A DNA stretch of 64,000 nt from UBA3263 sp964586765 (GTDB lineage: Bacteria; Bacteroidota; Bacteroidia; Bacteroidales; Muribaculaceae), in NCBI GenBank assembly GCA_964586765.1, contig CAZPHN010000001.1, positions 62,001-126,000 on the forward strand, given 5' to 3'. The position numbers and the translations under genes were made by a program. Below the pieces are notes generated by a model. That model was not told the origin of the DNA and searched no databases. It saw only the letters and a program-made list of their open reading frames with translations. Shown in pieces: positions 35,511 to 43,485 of the stretch; position 1 is the stretch's first letter; each line of letters starts with the position of its first letter.

Positions 35511-36493
35511 TTCTCATTAATTATAGCCGACATTCCCGGACGAACGCCCTTAAGCGCGTCTTCAGAGTCAGGACGGGCAATAACTTCAAACATTTTAAGG
35601 TCATAGCGGTCAAGAGCCTTTGTAGCCTTCCATACCGCATAGCTGCCTACTTCTTTCAGGCGGGTAACCTTAGCCGGTACATCCTTCCCCAGAGCGGGAA
35701 CATAAACATTGATTTCCGTGCCTACGCCCAAGGTAGGAAGGATATCCTCGCGTACATTAAAAACAAACCATGCGTCCTTAAGCTGAGCAACATTCAAGAG
35801 AGGTGCGCCTGTTCCAACCAGTTCGCCTACAGCGGGGAATATTTCGGTAACAACACCGTCGGCACTCGCCGTTAGAACGTTTTCTGAAAGATAGGAGTTT
35901 ACCTCGCTGATGGCGGCGTCAGCGCGTGCCACTTGGGCGCGTGCGGCAGATTTATCCTCTGAGCGCGCGCCGTTCTTAGCCATTTCATACTGAGACTTCG
36001 CAGCGCGCTCTGTTGCCTCCATAGCACGCAGATTGGCATACGCTTCATCGCGCTTCTGCTCTGCCATAACGCCCTGCTCAAACAGACGGTTAACGCGGTC
36101 ATATGTCTTCTGTGCCACTTCGACCCCGGCGCGAGCCTTCTGCCAAAGTTCATATGCACCCTGAATCTGTTCGCTCTGTGCACCGTTTGTAGCCTTTGCG
36201 CTTAATGCCTCGGCTGCCTGACGGGCCGCCTCTGCCTGAGCTAACTTAGCGTCGATATCAGGAGTGTCAAGCACTACGAGAGTATCACCGGCAACAACCG
36301 TATCACCTTCGCTTACATAAAATTTCAGTACTCTGCCGGGAACTTTAGAACTAACTCTATAGTCAGATGTCTCTACCTGACCCTGAATGACGTCAACACG
36401 ACGGTTCATATGCATTCCGGCGATTACAACGGCAACGATTGCGATTATTACTATGCCGGCAGTTAAAAGTATCAATAAGTTTTTCTTTTTCAT
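35507..36493 (-). CDS. HlyD-family periplasmic adaptor (membrane fusion protein)
   Basis: A 328-residue adaptor linking inner-membrane permeases to a TolC channel. It has one N-terminal membrane anchor (about 6-27), a split lipoyl/beta-barrel module (VSSKVPGRVLKFYVSEGDTV and LTASADGVVTEIFPAVGELV), a coiled-coil hairpin between them (about 80-195, Ala/Glu/Arg-rich) and a beta-barrel end FNVREDILPTLGVGTEI. YhiI/YbhG-type adaptors are the nearest. It lies between the TolC gene (2 bp upstream) and the permeases (4-nt overlap). Confidence 0.93.
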   Translation of the reverse strand: MKKKNLLILLTAGIVIIAIVAVVIAGMHMNRRVDVIQGQVETSDYRVSSKVPGRVLKFYVSEGDTVVAGDTLVVLDTPDIDAKLAQAEAARQAAEALSAKATNGAQSEQIQGAYELWQKARAGVEVAQKTYDRVNRLFEQGVMAEQKRDEAYANLRAMEATERAAKSQYEMAKNGARSEDKSAARAQVARADAAISEVNSYLSENVLTASADGVVTEIFPAVGELVGTGAPLLNVAQLKDAWFVFNVREDILPTLGVGTEINVYVPALGKDVPAKVTRLKEVGSYAVWKATKALDRYDLKMFEVIARPDSEDALKGVRPGMSAIINEK

Positions 36494-36495
36494 AA

Positions 36496-37878
36496 TTATA
36501 AATGTCCAAGTGCCTTTTTAAGATGTAATTGTGCTAATTTAAGGTCAATTTGTGATGAAATAAGTTGAGAACGTGCTGAAAGCCATGCGGTCTGAGCCTC
36601 ATTGACATTGATAACCGGGATAACACCCTCTTTCATGCCAAGTGTGGCAAAGCGGAGATTTTCATCGGCAGCTTCAACCGCGCTTTTGCTCGCGGAGAGG
36701 CTCTGCTGTGCCTCAGTGACCTTCTGTCGGCTTTGCGAAATCTGAAGTTCAATTTTTTCGCGGGTGGAATCAAGCCGAAGTTGGTCAGCAATACTCTGGG
36801 CGCGTGCAGCCTTAACCTTATAGAAACGGTCTCCCCATGTAATTAAGGGAATCTTAACTACTACTCCAACGTTCCATAGACCGGTAAAACGCTTTTCAAA
36901 TCCGTTGAAAAGCGATGGATAAATGGCAGAATATCCTCCCATAAGTGCGATATTAGGGAGGGTCTCCGCGCGCGCCAGATTAATCTTCTGTTTACCTATT
37001 GCGGCAAGATTTTCGAGAGCAGCGATTTCGGGACGGCTAACCTCGCCACTGAAATCAACTTCCTCTTCAATCGGTTCATCAATCAGCTCAATTTGCGTAC
37101 TTTCATCGAGACCACAGAGTTCGCAGAGCAGCATCTTAAGCAAAGCAACACCGTTTGTTGCCTGAATCAAGGCTACATTCGCCTGATTTACCTTAACCTT
37201 GACACTAAGCCCATCAGCTTTTGTGGCAACACCCTCGGCAATCATAGCCTCTACGTCCTTGTCAAGGTCTGAAACCACATTCAGGTATGCCTGAGCAAGC
37301 TCCTTCTTCGATTCAAGTGCAACAATCTGCCAATATGTCTCATCAACCTCAACGAACAACTCCTGTTCGGCAAGAGTAAGTTTATGTCCGGTAGCTTCCT
37401 CTGCCAGCGCAGCAATTTTATTATATGCCCGAATTTTTCCACCCATATATATGGGTTGTGTAAGCATTGCCGTTACAAGTGCCGAATTGCGCGTATCCGA
37501 TTCAAATGCATCGACAACTTTTTGACCTACGTCATTAAGTGGCTCCTGAATAAGTCCACCCAGAGGAATTGGCAACTGATTTGCCGCACCCGCGGCTATA
37601 TCGCCCATATGGGTGAGAACGGACTTCTGGTCATTGTTGAGTAATGAAATCGGCTTTGAAGTGAATGCGTAACCTCCGTCAACTGAAATCTTTGGCAGAT
37701 AGTTCGTAAAGGCCGATTTTCGAGTCCAATGTGCTGCCTTCTGCTCCTCGCCGGCAATTCGCAGCTCCTTATTGTTTTGGCGCGCCAGTTCGTGACACTG
37801 CTCTAAAGTCAGGGTCTCCGCTCCGAGAGGAGCTCCTGCCGCAACAACAAGCATAAGTGACAATAATCGATTCTTCAT
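36496..37878 (-). CDS. TolC-family outer membrane efflux protein
   Basis: A 460-residue outer-membrane channel with a signal peptide (MKNRLLSLMLVVAAGAPLGA) and the two internally similar coiled-coil halves of TolC. LTLEQCHELARQNNKELRIA starts the first half and SRPEIAALENLAAIGKQKI with TLPNIALMGGYSA the second. The C-terminal part (INVNEAQTAWLSARSQLIS, LAQLHLKKALGHL) is standard. It is the first gene of the export operon, upstream of the adaptor by 2 bp. Confidence 0.93.
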   Translation of the reverse strand: MKNRLLSLMLVVAAGAPLGAETLTLEQCHELARQNNKELRIAGEEQKAAHWTRKSAFTNYLPKISVDGGYAFTSKPISLLNNDQKSVLTHMGDIAAGAANQLPIPLGGLIQEPLNDVGQKVVDAFESDTRNSALVTAMLTQPIYMGGKIRAYNKIAALAEEATGHKLTLAEQELFVEVDETYWQIVALESKKELAQAYLNVVSDLDKDVEAMIAEGVATKADGLSVKVKVNQANVALIQATNGVALLKMLLCELCGLDESTQIELIDEPIEEEVDFSGEVSRPEIAALENLAAIGKQKINLARAETLPNIALMGGYSAIYPSLFNGFEKRFTGLWNVGVVVKIPLITWGDRFYKVKAARAQSIADQLRLDSTREKIELQISQSRQKVTEAQQSLSASKSAVEAADENLRFATLGMKEGVIPVINVNEAQTAWLSARSQLISSQIDLKLAQLHLKKALGHL

Positions 37879-37904
37879 ATTAATTATATCTAATTTTGGC
37901 GGGG

Positions 37905-37936
37905 CAAATTTCCGAAATTTTTATCAATCTAACAAA
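37905..37936 (-). promoter_or_regulatory. Candidate promoter of the TolC-HlyD-permease operon
   Basis: On the minus strand TTTG (37933-37936) lies 20 bp before GAAATTTG (37905-37912), which differs from TAnnTTTG at the first base only. The leader would be about 20 nt. Confidence 0.55.
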
Positions 37937-37975
37937 TTAAGATGTCTATAAAATTGTCCGTTTAGGTGCGAGTTG

Positions 37976-38006
37976 TTTGGTATTTTCTTTTAAATGCGTA
38001 ATTTTG
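37976..38006 (+). promoter_or_regulatory. Promoter of rsgA, implying a leaderless mRNA
   Basis: TTTG (37976-37979), a 19-bp spacer, then TAATTTTG (37999-38006), a full consensus match. The predicted start site, about 5-7 nt after the -7 element, coincides with ATG 38012. Confidence 0.8.
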
Positions 38007-38011
38007 CACAC

Positions 38012-38959
38012 ATGAAAGGAACAGTTATCAGTAATACAGGAAGTCGCTACCGTGTCCTGATTGATGGACCCGAAGGTTGTGTCCTGACGGCTGCAGCCAA
38101 AGGCAATCTCCGTATCAAGGGAATTCGGACCACAAATCCGGTTGCCGTGGGCGACCGTGTGGAGGTCACGCCTAATCCTAATTCGGAAATAGCATATATA
38201 ACCGCTATCGAACCACGCCGTAATTATATAATAAGGCGTGCATCAAATCTCAGCAAGGAAAGTCACATTCTTGCAGCAAACATTGACCAGACACTATTGA
38301 TATGCTCGTTGGTAAGACCTCAGACCGCTACTACATTCATTGACCGCTTTCTCGCGACAGCCGAGGCATATCGTGTACCCGCCATATTAGTCATTAATAA
38401 AGTTGACTTGCTTGAGTCGGATGATGACCGCGAACTGCTCGAAGCCGTATGTTATCTGTATACATCGATTGGCTACCGTGTAATAAAGACATCGGTATTT
38501 ACCGGAGAAGGCATGGATGAACTTCGCGAGGCTGTTGAAGGCAAGACAACCCTGTTAAGCGGTAACTCCGGTGTTGGAAAATCATCCATTATCAACGCGC
38601 TTGTTCCGGATGCTGACGTGACGGTAGCGAGTGTGAGCGAAAGTCATGAAACCGGACGGCACACTACTACGTTTTCGAGTATGTATGACCTTCCGGGTGG
38701 CGGTAGATTGATTGACACTCCGGGAGTGAGAGGATTTGGTACTCTCGATTTTGACAAATATGAGGTGAGTCACTTCTTCCCGGAGATTTTCGAAGCTGGT
38801 CATGACTGCCGTTTCAGTAACTGTCTACATACCGGCGATGAGCCCGGATGTGCTGTCCGGGACAAAGTGGAGAACCATCAGATTTCAGCGAGCCGTTATG
38901 CGTCTTATCTGTCAATTCTGGAGAATGACATTGCCGGATTAGGCTCAAAATACCGCTAA
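38012..38959 (+). CDS. rsgA: Ribosome small-subunit maturation GTPase RsgA
   Basis: A 315-residue circularly permuted GTPase that acts in late 30S maturation. It has an N-terminal OB fold (MKGTVISNTGSRYRVLIDGP), then G4 NKVDLLE, G1 GNSGVGKSSIINAL and G3 DTPGVRGFG in that permuted order, and a C-terminal zinc motif (CRFSNCLHTGDEPGCAV). The frame is open to an earlier ATG at 37994, but that codon lies in the promoter just before the -7 element and would not be in the mRNA, so 38012 is preferred. The transcript then has almost no leader. Confidence 0.93.
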   Translation: MKGTVISNTGSRYRVLIDGPEGCVLTAAAKGNLRIKGIRTTNPVAVGDRVEVTPNPNSEIAYITAIEPRRNYIIRRASNLSKESHILAANIDQTLLICSLVRPQTATTFIDRFLATAEAYRVPAILVINKVDLLESDDDRELLEAVCYLYTSIGYRVIKTSVFTGEGMDELREAVEGKTTLLSGNSGVGKSSIINALVPDADVTVASVSESHETGRHTTTFSSMYDLPGGGRLIDTPGVRGFGTLDFDKYEVSHFFPEIFEAGHDCRFSNCLHTGDEPGCAVRDKVENHQISASRYASYLSILENDIAGLGSKYR

Positions 38960-39012
38960 AAGAGGCTTTTTTTGAAAAAAACTGAATTTTTTTTGCTTAA
39001 AGTGGTGCGTAT

Positions 39013-39038
39013 GTGCAAATAAATTGCGATATTTGCAC
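39013..39038 (+). promoter_or_regulatory. Inverted repeat (candidate operator) upstream of the first HU gene
   Basis: GTGCAAAT (39013-39020) and ATTTGCAC (39031-39038) form a perfect 8-bp inverted repeat with a 10-bp spacer. The right arm overlaps GATATTTG (39028-39035), a one-mismatch -7 element. A dimeric regulator bound here would cover the promoter; the regulator is unknown. Confidence 0.5.
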
Positions 39039-39123
39039 TCGCAAAAGCCAAGTCCCCCCTGACAAAGGCTAAGTAAACATCGAACCCAAACTTATTTTAC
39101 ACAATATTAATAGCTACTAAACA

Positions 39124-39399
39124 ATGACAAAAGCAGAAATCGTTAGCGAAATCGCTAAGTCTACCGGCATCGATCGTGCCAACGTCCTCGAGACCATCGA
39201 AAAGTTCATGGAAGTTGTGAAGGACTCGCTCATTGATGGTGAGAACGTATATCTCCGCGGATTCGGCAGCTTTATCGTAAAGACCCGCAGCGCAAAGACT
39301 GCACGCAACATCTCAAAGAACACTACCATCATGATTCCTGAGCATAAGATTCCGGCGTTCAAACCCGCAAAGTCTTTCTCAGAGCAGGTTCGCAAATAA
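39124..39399 (+). CDS. HU/IHF-family DNA-binding protein
   Basis: A 91-residue nucleoid protein. MTKAEIVSEIAKSTGI starts the helical dimer body, and the DNA-binding beta arm region contains LRGFGSFIVKTRSAKTARNI, with IPAFKPAKSFSEQV at the C terminus. These are the HU/IHF signature parts. It differs from the second HU-type protein at 50048, so the window holds two paralogues, possibly of different DNA preference. It is followed by the 29-residue basic protein gene after 49 bp. Confidence 0.94.
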   Translation: MTKAEIVSEIAKSTGIDRANVLETIEKFMEVVKDSLIDGENVYLRGFGSFIVKTRSAKTARNISKNTTIMIPEHKIPAFKPAKSFSEQVRK

Positions 39400-39448
39400 T
39401 TACGAAATAACGAATACTAATCATTAACTACTAACCCCGTAACACATC

Positions 39449-39538
39449 ATGCCCAGCGGAAAAAAACGCAAAGGCCACAAGATGGCTACCCACAAGCGCA
39501 AAAAGCGTCTGCGCAAGAATCGTCATAAGAAAAAGTAA
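39449..39538 (+). CDS. Very small basic protein, COX24/AURKAIP1-like (putative ribosome-associated)
   Basis: A 29-residue frame (MPSGKKRKGHKMATHKRK... ending NRHKKK) made mostly of Lys, Arg and His. It matches the pattern of the tiny Bacteroidetes proteins annotated with the AURKAIP1/COX24 domain, related to the C-terminal end of mitochondrial ribosomal protein mS38, to my recollection. Its place between an HU gene and the RNase E/G gene, its ATG, and the hairpin after it support a real gene. A ribosome-binding role is inferred from charge and family resemblance. It is below the usual length cutoff for gene callers. Confidence 0.75.
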   Translation: MPSGKKRKGHKMATHKRKKRLRKNRHKKK

Positions 39539-39570
39539 GTCTTAGACTCTATCTTTTAGACGAATGATAT

Positions 39571-39641
39571 AACGAACTTTTGGGATTCGGGGGAACGCTC
39601 AGCAGCTTGTACCTACCCTGCCCAAAAGTTTGTTATTTTTT
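39571..39641 (+). terminator. Long hairpin with T-run between the small basic protein gene and rng
   Basis: AACGAACTTTTGGG (39571-39584) pairs with CCCAAAAGTTTGTT (39621-39634) over 14 bp with one G-U, followed by T6 (39636-39641). The 36-nt loop is itself partly self-complementary. It lies 37 bp before rng, for which no other promoter is seen, so it may act as an attenuator or as a leader target as well as a terminator. Confidence 0.75.
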
Positions 39642-39677
39642 ATGAGTAACCCTATTCAATAATTAATAACCACGAAC

Positions 39678-41324
39678 ATGAAAAGCGAACTGATTATCGA
39701 TGTCAGTCCCAACGAGGCGAGCATTGCCTTGCTTGAGGATTCGCGTCTGGTGTCGCTCCAGAAGGAGTCGCGCTCCATCAGCTATGCCGTGGGCGATATT
39801 TATCTCGCAAAGGTGAAAAAGCTGATGCCGGGACTGAATGCCGCCTTTGTCAATGTGGGTTATGAGAAAGATGCCTTTCTCCATTATCTGGATTTGGGTC
39901 CTAACTTTGCAACGTACATGAAGGTGGTTGAGCAAACGCTTGACCCCAAGAAGAAACTGCCTCAGATTGATAAGATTAAAATCGAGCCAGAGATTGACAA
40001 GCACGGTTCCATTACGGACCATCTTCAACCCGGAAAACAGCTTCTCGTTCAGATTGTCAAGGAGCCTATTTCGTCAAAAGGTCCGCGTCTGACTACCGAA
40101 ATTACGTTTACTGGGCGCAATATGGTGCTTATACCTTTTGCCCGAAAAATTAATGTATCGCAGAAAATAAGCTCTGCTGCCGAAAAACAGCGTCTACGCA
40201 AGATTGTAGAGGCAATTAAGCCGGAAAACTTCGGCGTTATTATCCGTACCTCGGCAGAAGGGAAAAAGGTAGCGGAACTTAACCATGAGATGCGCGAACT
40301 TGTTCGCCGATGGGAGGATATGCTCGAAAAAACACGTCAAAGTACTGCTCCCGCCTTGGTTTATGAAGAAGCCGGTCGCTCCGTGGGGGTTCTCCGTGAC
40401 GTTTTCAATCCTGATACCTTTGAAGCAATCCGGGTTAACGATGCGGAAATACATCGCCAACTTCTCAGCTATGTCAATCTGATTTCACCCGAGAAAGCCG
40501 GAATTGTTGAATTATATGATAAGCCGGAGCCGATTTTTGACCATTACGGCATAACCAAGCAGATTAAAAGTTCCTTTGGTAAGACCGTAAGTTTTCGTTC
40601 CGGTGCGTATATTATTATAGAACATACTGAGGCTCTCCACGTCATAGACGTTAACTCCGGAAATCGAGCAAAGGCTACTGCCGATCAGGAGACAAATGCT
40701 CTTGAGGTCAATCTGCGCGCTGCCGATGAAATTGCGCGTCAGTTGCGTCTCCGTGACATGGGCGGCATAATTGTGGTTGACTTTATCGATATGGCTAAGC
40801 CTGAACATCGACAGAAGTTATATGACCATATGCGTGAGCTGATGGCTACCGACCGCGCTCGCCACAACATCCTCCCCCTGAGTAAATTCGGACTTATGCA
40901 AATTACGCGTCAGCGTGTGCGTCCCGACCTTGAAATCGAAACATCGGAGAAATGTCCATCCTGTCAGGGAAAGGGAGAAGTTCAGCCGTCTATACTTTTT
41001 ACGGATACTCTGCGCGAAAAACTGGATTATTGCATAAACGATTTGGGCAAACAGAATTTTATAATGTATGTCCATCCGTATGTCGATGCCTATATTAAAA
41101 AAGGATTGTTCTCCTCGCTCTACCGCAGTTGGCGTTCAGAACTTGGTAAGAAATTCAAGATTGTAGCAGACCAAAGCTTGGCTTACCTGCAATATAAGGT
41201 GATAGGTAGCGATAAGCAGGAAATTGACCTTCGCGAGGAAAAAGATATAAACTCTTCCGCATCAAAAACCAAACGCAAAGCAAAGACCCGTTCTAAAGAT
41301 GCCGATTCAGATGAGTCGGAATAA
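39678..41324 (+). CDS. rng: Ribonuclease E/G family endoribonuclease
   Basis: A 548-residue endoribonuclease of the Rne/Rng family, involved in rRNA processing and mRNA decay. It opens MKSELIIDVSPNEASIALLE, typical of RNase G. An S1 insert follows (GDIYLAKVKKLMPGLNAAFV). Catalytic metal ligands are D324 in VIDVNSG and D368 in VVDFIDM, and CPSCQGKG (about residues 425-432) is the zinc-link motif. The length is RNase G-like; there is no long disordered scaffold tail, only a short basic end (KTKRKAKTRSKDADS). It probably shares a transcript with the HU and small basic protein genes unless the hairpin blocks read-through. Confidence 0.95.
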   Translation: MKSELIIDVSPNEASIALLEDSRLVSLQKESRSISYAVGDIYLAKVKKLMPGLNAAFVNVGYEKDAFLHYLDLGPNFATYMKVVEQTLDPKKKLPQIDKIKIEPEIDKHGSITDHLQPGKQLLVQIVKEPISSKGPRLTTEITFTGRNMVLIPFARKINVSQKISSAAEKQRLRKIVEAIKPENFGVIIRTSAEGKKVAELNHEMRELVRRWEDMLEKTRQSTAPALVYEEAGRSVGVLRDVFNPDTFEAIRVNDAEIHRQLLSYVNLISPEKAGIVELYDKPEPIFDHYGITKQIKSSFGKTVSFRSGAYIIIEHTEALHVIDVNSGNRAKATADQETNALEVNLRAADEIARQLRLRDMGGIIVVDFIDMAKPEHRQKLYDHMRELMATDRARHNILPLSKFGLMQITRQRVRPDLEIETSEKCPSCQGKGEVQPSILFTDTLREKLDYCINDLGKQNFIMYVHPYVDAYIKKGLFSSLYRSWRSELGKKFKIVADQSLAYLQYKVIGSDKQEIDLREEKDINSSASKTKRKAKTRSKDADSDESE

Positions 41325-41366
41325 CATATTTAGATAAGATTAACTCACTAATCTGAAATTTAACAG

Positions 41367-41406
41367 ACGGACAATACAAATTTTGCGTATTGTCCGTTTT
41401 GTTTTT
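41367..41406 (+). terminator. Terminator after rng
   Basis: A perfect 11-bp stem, ACGGACAATAC (41367-41377) with GTATTGTCCGT (41387-41397), is followed by a T-rich tract (TTTGTTTTTT). The tract also carries the TTTG of the next promoter. Confidence 0.9.
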
Positions 41407-41427
41407 TCAGAAAAATACGTAAATTTG
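41398..41427 (+). promoter_or_regulatory. Promoter of the CotH-family gene
   Basis: TTTG (41398-41401) and TAAATTTG (41420-41427), 18 bp apart. The -33 element lies in the T-tract of the rng terminator. The leader would be about 20 nt. Confidence 0.68.
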
Positions 41428-41454
41428 CCAATTAAATAATAGGATAATAAATCT

Positions 41455-42987
41455 ATGAAAGTTACTGCATTTCTTTTTGCTGCCGCCTTAGGGCTGTCAG
41501 CTTACGGTCAAGGGCTTGTTACCGACCTCCCTGCCATATATATCACAACAGATAACGGCGAAGATATTACATCAACAGAAGTTTACACCACTGCAAACCT
41601 TACGGTTGTTGAAGCTGACGGTACGTCAACCGACTATGCTTCGACTAAGGTGCGCGGACGTGGAAACACTCTCTTTACTCTTGAAAAAAAGCCATATAAG
41701 CTGAAATTATCGAAGAAGGCGGCTCTTGCCGGCGCAGATTATGCCAAAGGTAAGAAGTGGAATCTTATGGCTGACCATGGTGACAAGACTCTGCTCCGTA
41801 ACGCCGTTGCTTCGTTTATTGCGCTTGAAGCCGGACAGCCATTTGCTCCTATCGCAAAGTTTGTTGACTTGACGCTTAATGGTAAGTATATTGGCACATA
41901 TCGAATGACTGATCAGATTGACATACGCAAGAAACGTGTCAATATTACAGAACAGCCGGAAGTTGTCACGGACATGACAGATATCACCGGCGGATACCTT
42001 TTGGAGATAGATGACGCCGCCGATGATTTGGAAGGTTCGGTTGTCACAACCCCGCGAGGTGTCAAGGTTACCATTAAGTCACCTGATGAGGACGTTGTCG
42101 TACCCTCGCAGATAAGCTATATCTCGGAGCATCTTAACAAATTTGAAAATGCCCTATTCTCGGAAAATTGGCTTGACGCAACCTCCGGTTATACTCAGTA
42201 TATCGATGTGAATTCATTTATCCAGTGGTATATTACCGCAGAACTTACCGCAGAACCCAATTCATTCCGGTCTGTATATTTCTATAAGGATAAAGGTGAT
42301 GATAAGTTTTATTTTGGTCCCGTTTGGGATTTTGACTTTGCTTTCGATAACTCTTCGCGTTGGGGTTCACGCCCTGAGGCTCTCGTTGCGCAGGAAGGCA
42401 GAGGTCCCGAATGGTGCTACACATGGATTAACCGTCTACGCCAAGACCCTAAGTTCCATCAGTTGGTAAATGAGGCTTGGAAAAATCTTATGGCAAACGG
42501 ATTGATTGATAAAACCATCACATATATTGATCAAACTGCCGCTAAGATTGAAAAATCACAGCGGAAAAACTTTGAGATTTATCCGATTGATACCAAAGCG
42601 CATGATGAAGAGCATCTTTTCTCTTCCTATGCCGAAGGTGTGGAATTTCTCAAGTCAAACCTTAAGGCTCGTGCCGAATTTTTGACTAAAGCGTTTGATA
42701 TTCTTGCCGCCGGTGGAAGCGTTCCAGTTGTTGGTAAGCCTGATGATAGTGCTATTGAAGAGGTAGTCATCCCTGACTATGAAGTGAACATCCGTGGCAA
42801 TGAGCTGATTTTTGCATCATCGTCACCCCTGCATGGCAGCTGGACCATCTACTCAATGACTGGTTCAAAGATTATGACTGGAGAAATTGAACCTAAAATC
42901 AGCCTTTCCTCACTTTCGGAGGGTAATTACATTGTCTGCTGGACTGTAGGAAATACCGTTCACAGCGCAAAATTTCATATTAATTGA
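41455..42987 (+). CDS. Secreted CotH-kinase-family protein with T9SS-type tail
   Basis: A 510-residue exported protein with a signal peptide (MKVTAFLFAAALGLSAYG). It has the CotH fold marks: VRGRGNTLFTLEKKPYKLKL, LMADHGDKTLLRN, RMTDQIDIRKKRVNI and GPVWDFDFAFDN. CotH proteins are atypical kinases, first known from spore coats, that phosphorylate secreted proteins; activity in Bacteroidales is unproven. The final 80 residues (about 430-510) form a beta module with GSWTIYSMTGSKIMTGEIE, as in type IX sorting tails. It is monocistronic, with its own promoter. Confidence 0.88.
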   Translation: MKVTAFLFAAALGLSAYGQGLVTDLPAIYITTDNGEDITSTEVYTTANLTVVEADGTSTDYASTKVRGRGNTLFTLEKKPYKLKLSKKAALAGADYAKGKKWNLMADHGDKTLLRNAVASFIALEAGQPFAPIAKFVDLTLNGKYIGTYRMTDQIDIRKKRVNITEQPEVVTDMTDITGGYLLEIDDAADDLEGSVVTTPRGVKVTIKSPDEDVVVPSQISYISEHLNKFENALFSENWLDATSGYTQYIDVNSFIQWYITAELTAEPNSFRSVYFYKDKGDDKFYFGPVWDFDFAFDNSSRWGSRPEALVAQEGRGPEWCYTWINRLRQDPKFHQLVNEAWKNLMANGLIDKTITYIDQTAAKIEKSQRKNFEIYPIDTKAHDEEHLFSSYAEGVEFLKSNLKARAEFLTKAFDILAAGGSVPVVGKPDDSAIEEVVIPDYEVNIRGNELIFASSSPLHGSWTIYSMTGSKIMTGEIEPKISLSSLSEGNYIVCWTVGNTVHSAKFHIN

Positions 42988-42995
42988 TAAAAAGT

Positions 42996-43026
42996 TTTGC
43001 TATTTAGAAATTAATGCGTAACTTTG
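42996..43026 (+). promoter_or_regulatory. Promoter of rplU-rpmA
   Basis: TTTG (42996-42999), a 19-bp spacer, TAACTTTG (43019-43026): a full consensus match. Transcription near 43032 leaves a leader of about 100 nt. Confidence 0.82.
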
Positions 43027-43050
43027 CGGTCGCAAAAACCATATTTTTTT

Positions 43051-43099
43051 CGTTCAGGCTCTAAAAAGAGCGCGGCAAAAATGGCAGCGTCGCCTGACG
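43051..43099 (+). promoter_or_regulatory. Structured leader of the rplU-rpmA mRNA
   Basis: CGTTCAGGC (43051-43059) can pair with GCCTGACG (43092-43099) with one bulged base. An alternative hairpin GCTC (43058-43061) with GAGC (43068-43071) shares two bases, so the two folds compete. Ribosomal protein genes often carry such autoregulatory leaders; this one is not assigned to a known class. Confidence 0.4.
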
Positions 43100-43131
43100 G
43101 AGTTAACCTCTAAATTCACAAAACGCGTAAA

Positions 43132-43452
43132 ATGTACGTAATTGTAGAGATTCAGGGCCAGCAGTTTAAAGCTGAAAAGGACAAGTTCCTTTATGTCCAC
43201 TATCTTGGCGAAAACGCCACCGAAGGCTCCACCGTGGAGTTCGACAAAGTTCTGCTCGTTGATGCCGACGGTGCAGTAAAAGTAGGTGCCCCCACCGTTG
43301 AAGGTGCAAAGGTTGTATGCGAAGTAAAGCAGCAGCTTGTAAAGGGCGACAAAGTTATCGTGTTCAAGAAAAAGCGTCGCAAGGGCTATCGTCGTAAGAA
43401 CGGCCATCGTCAGTGCTTCTCTCAGGTAGTTATCAAAGAGATTGTCGCTTAA
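43132..43452 (+). CDS. rplU: Large-subunit ribosomal protein bL21
   Basis: A 106-residue ribosomal protein. MYVIVEIQGQQFKAEKDKFL is the standard L21 opening, and FKKKRRKGYRRKNGHRQ is the basic rRNA-binding end. It is followed by rpmA after 33 bp, the almost universal rplU-rpmA order. A promoter and a leader of about 100 nt lie upstream. Confidence 0.97.
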   Translation: MYVIVEIQGQQFKAEKDKFLYVHYLGENATEGSTVEFDKVLLVDADGAVKVGAPTVEGAKVVCEVKQQLVKGDKVIVFKKKRRKGYRRKNGHRQCFSQVVIKEIVA

Positions 43453-43485
43453 TTGTTTAACCCCTAAACCAAATCTGAAAGAGAA

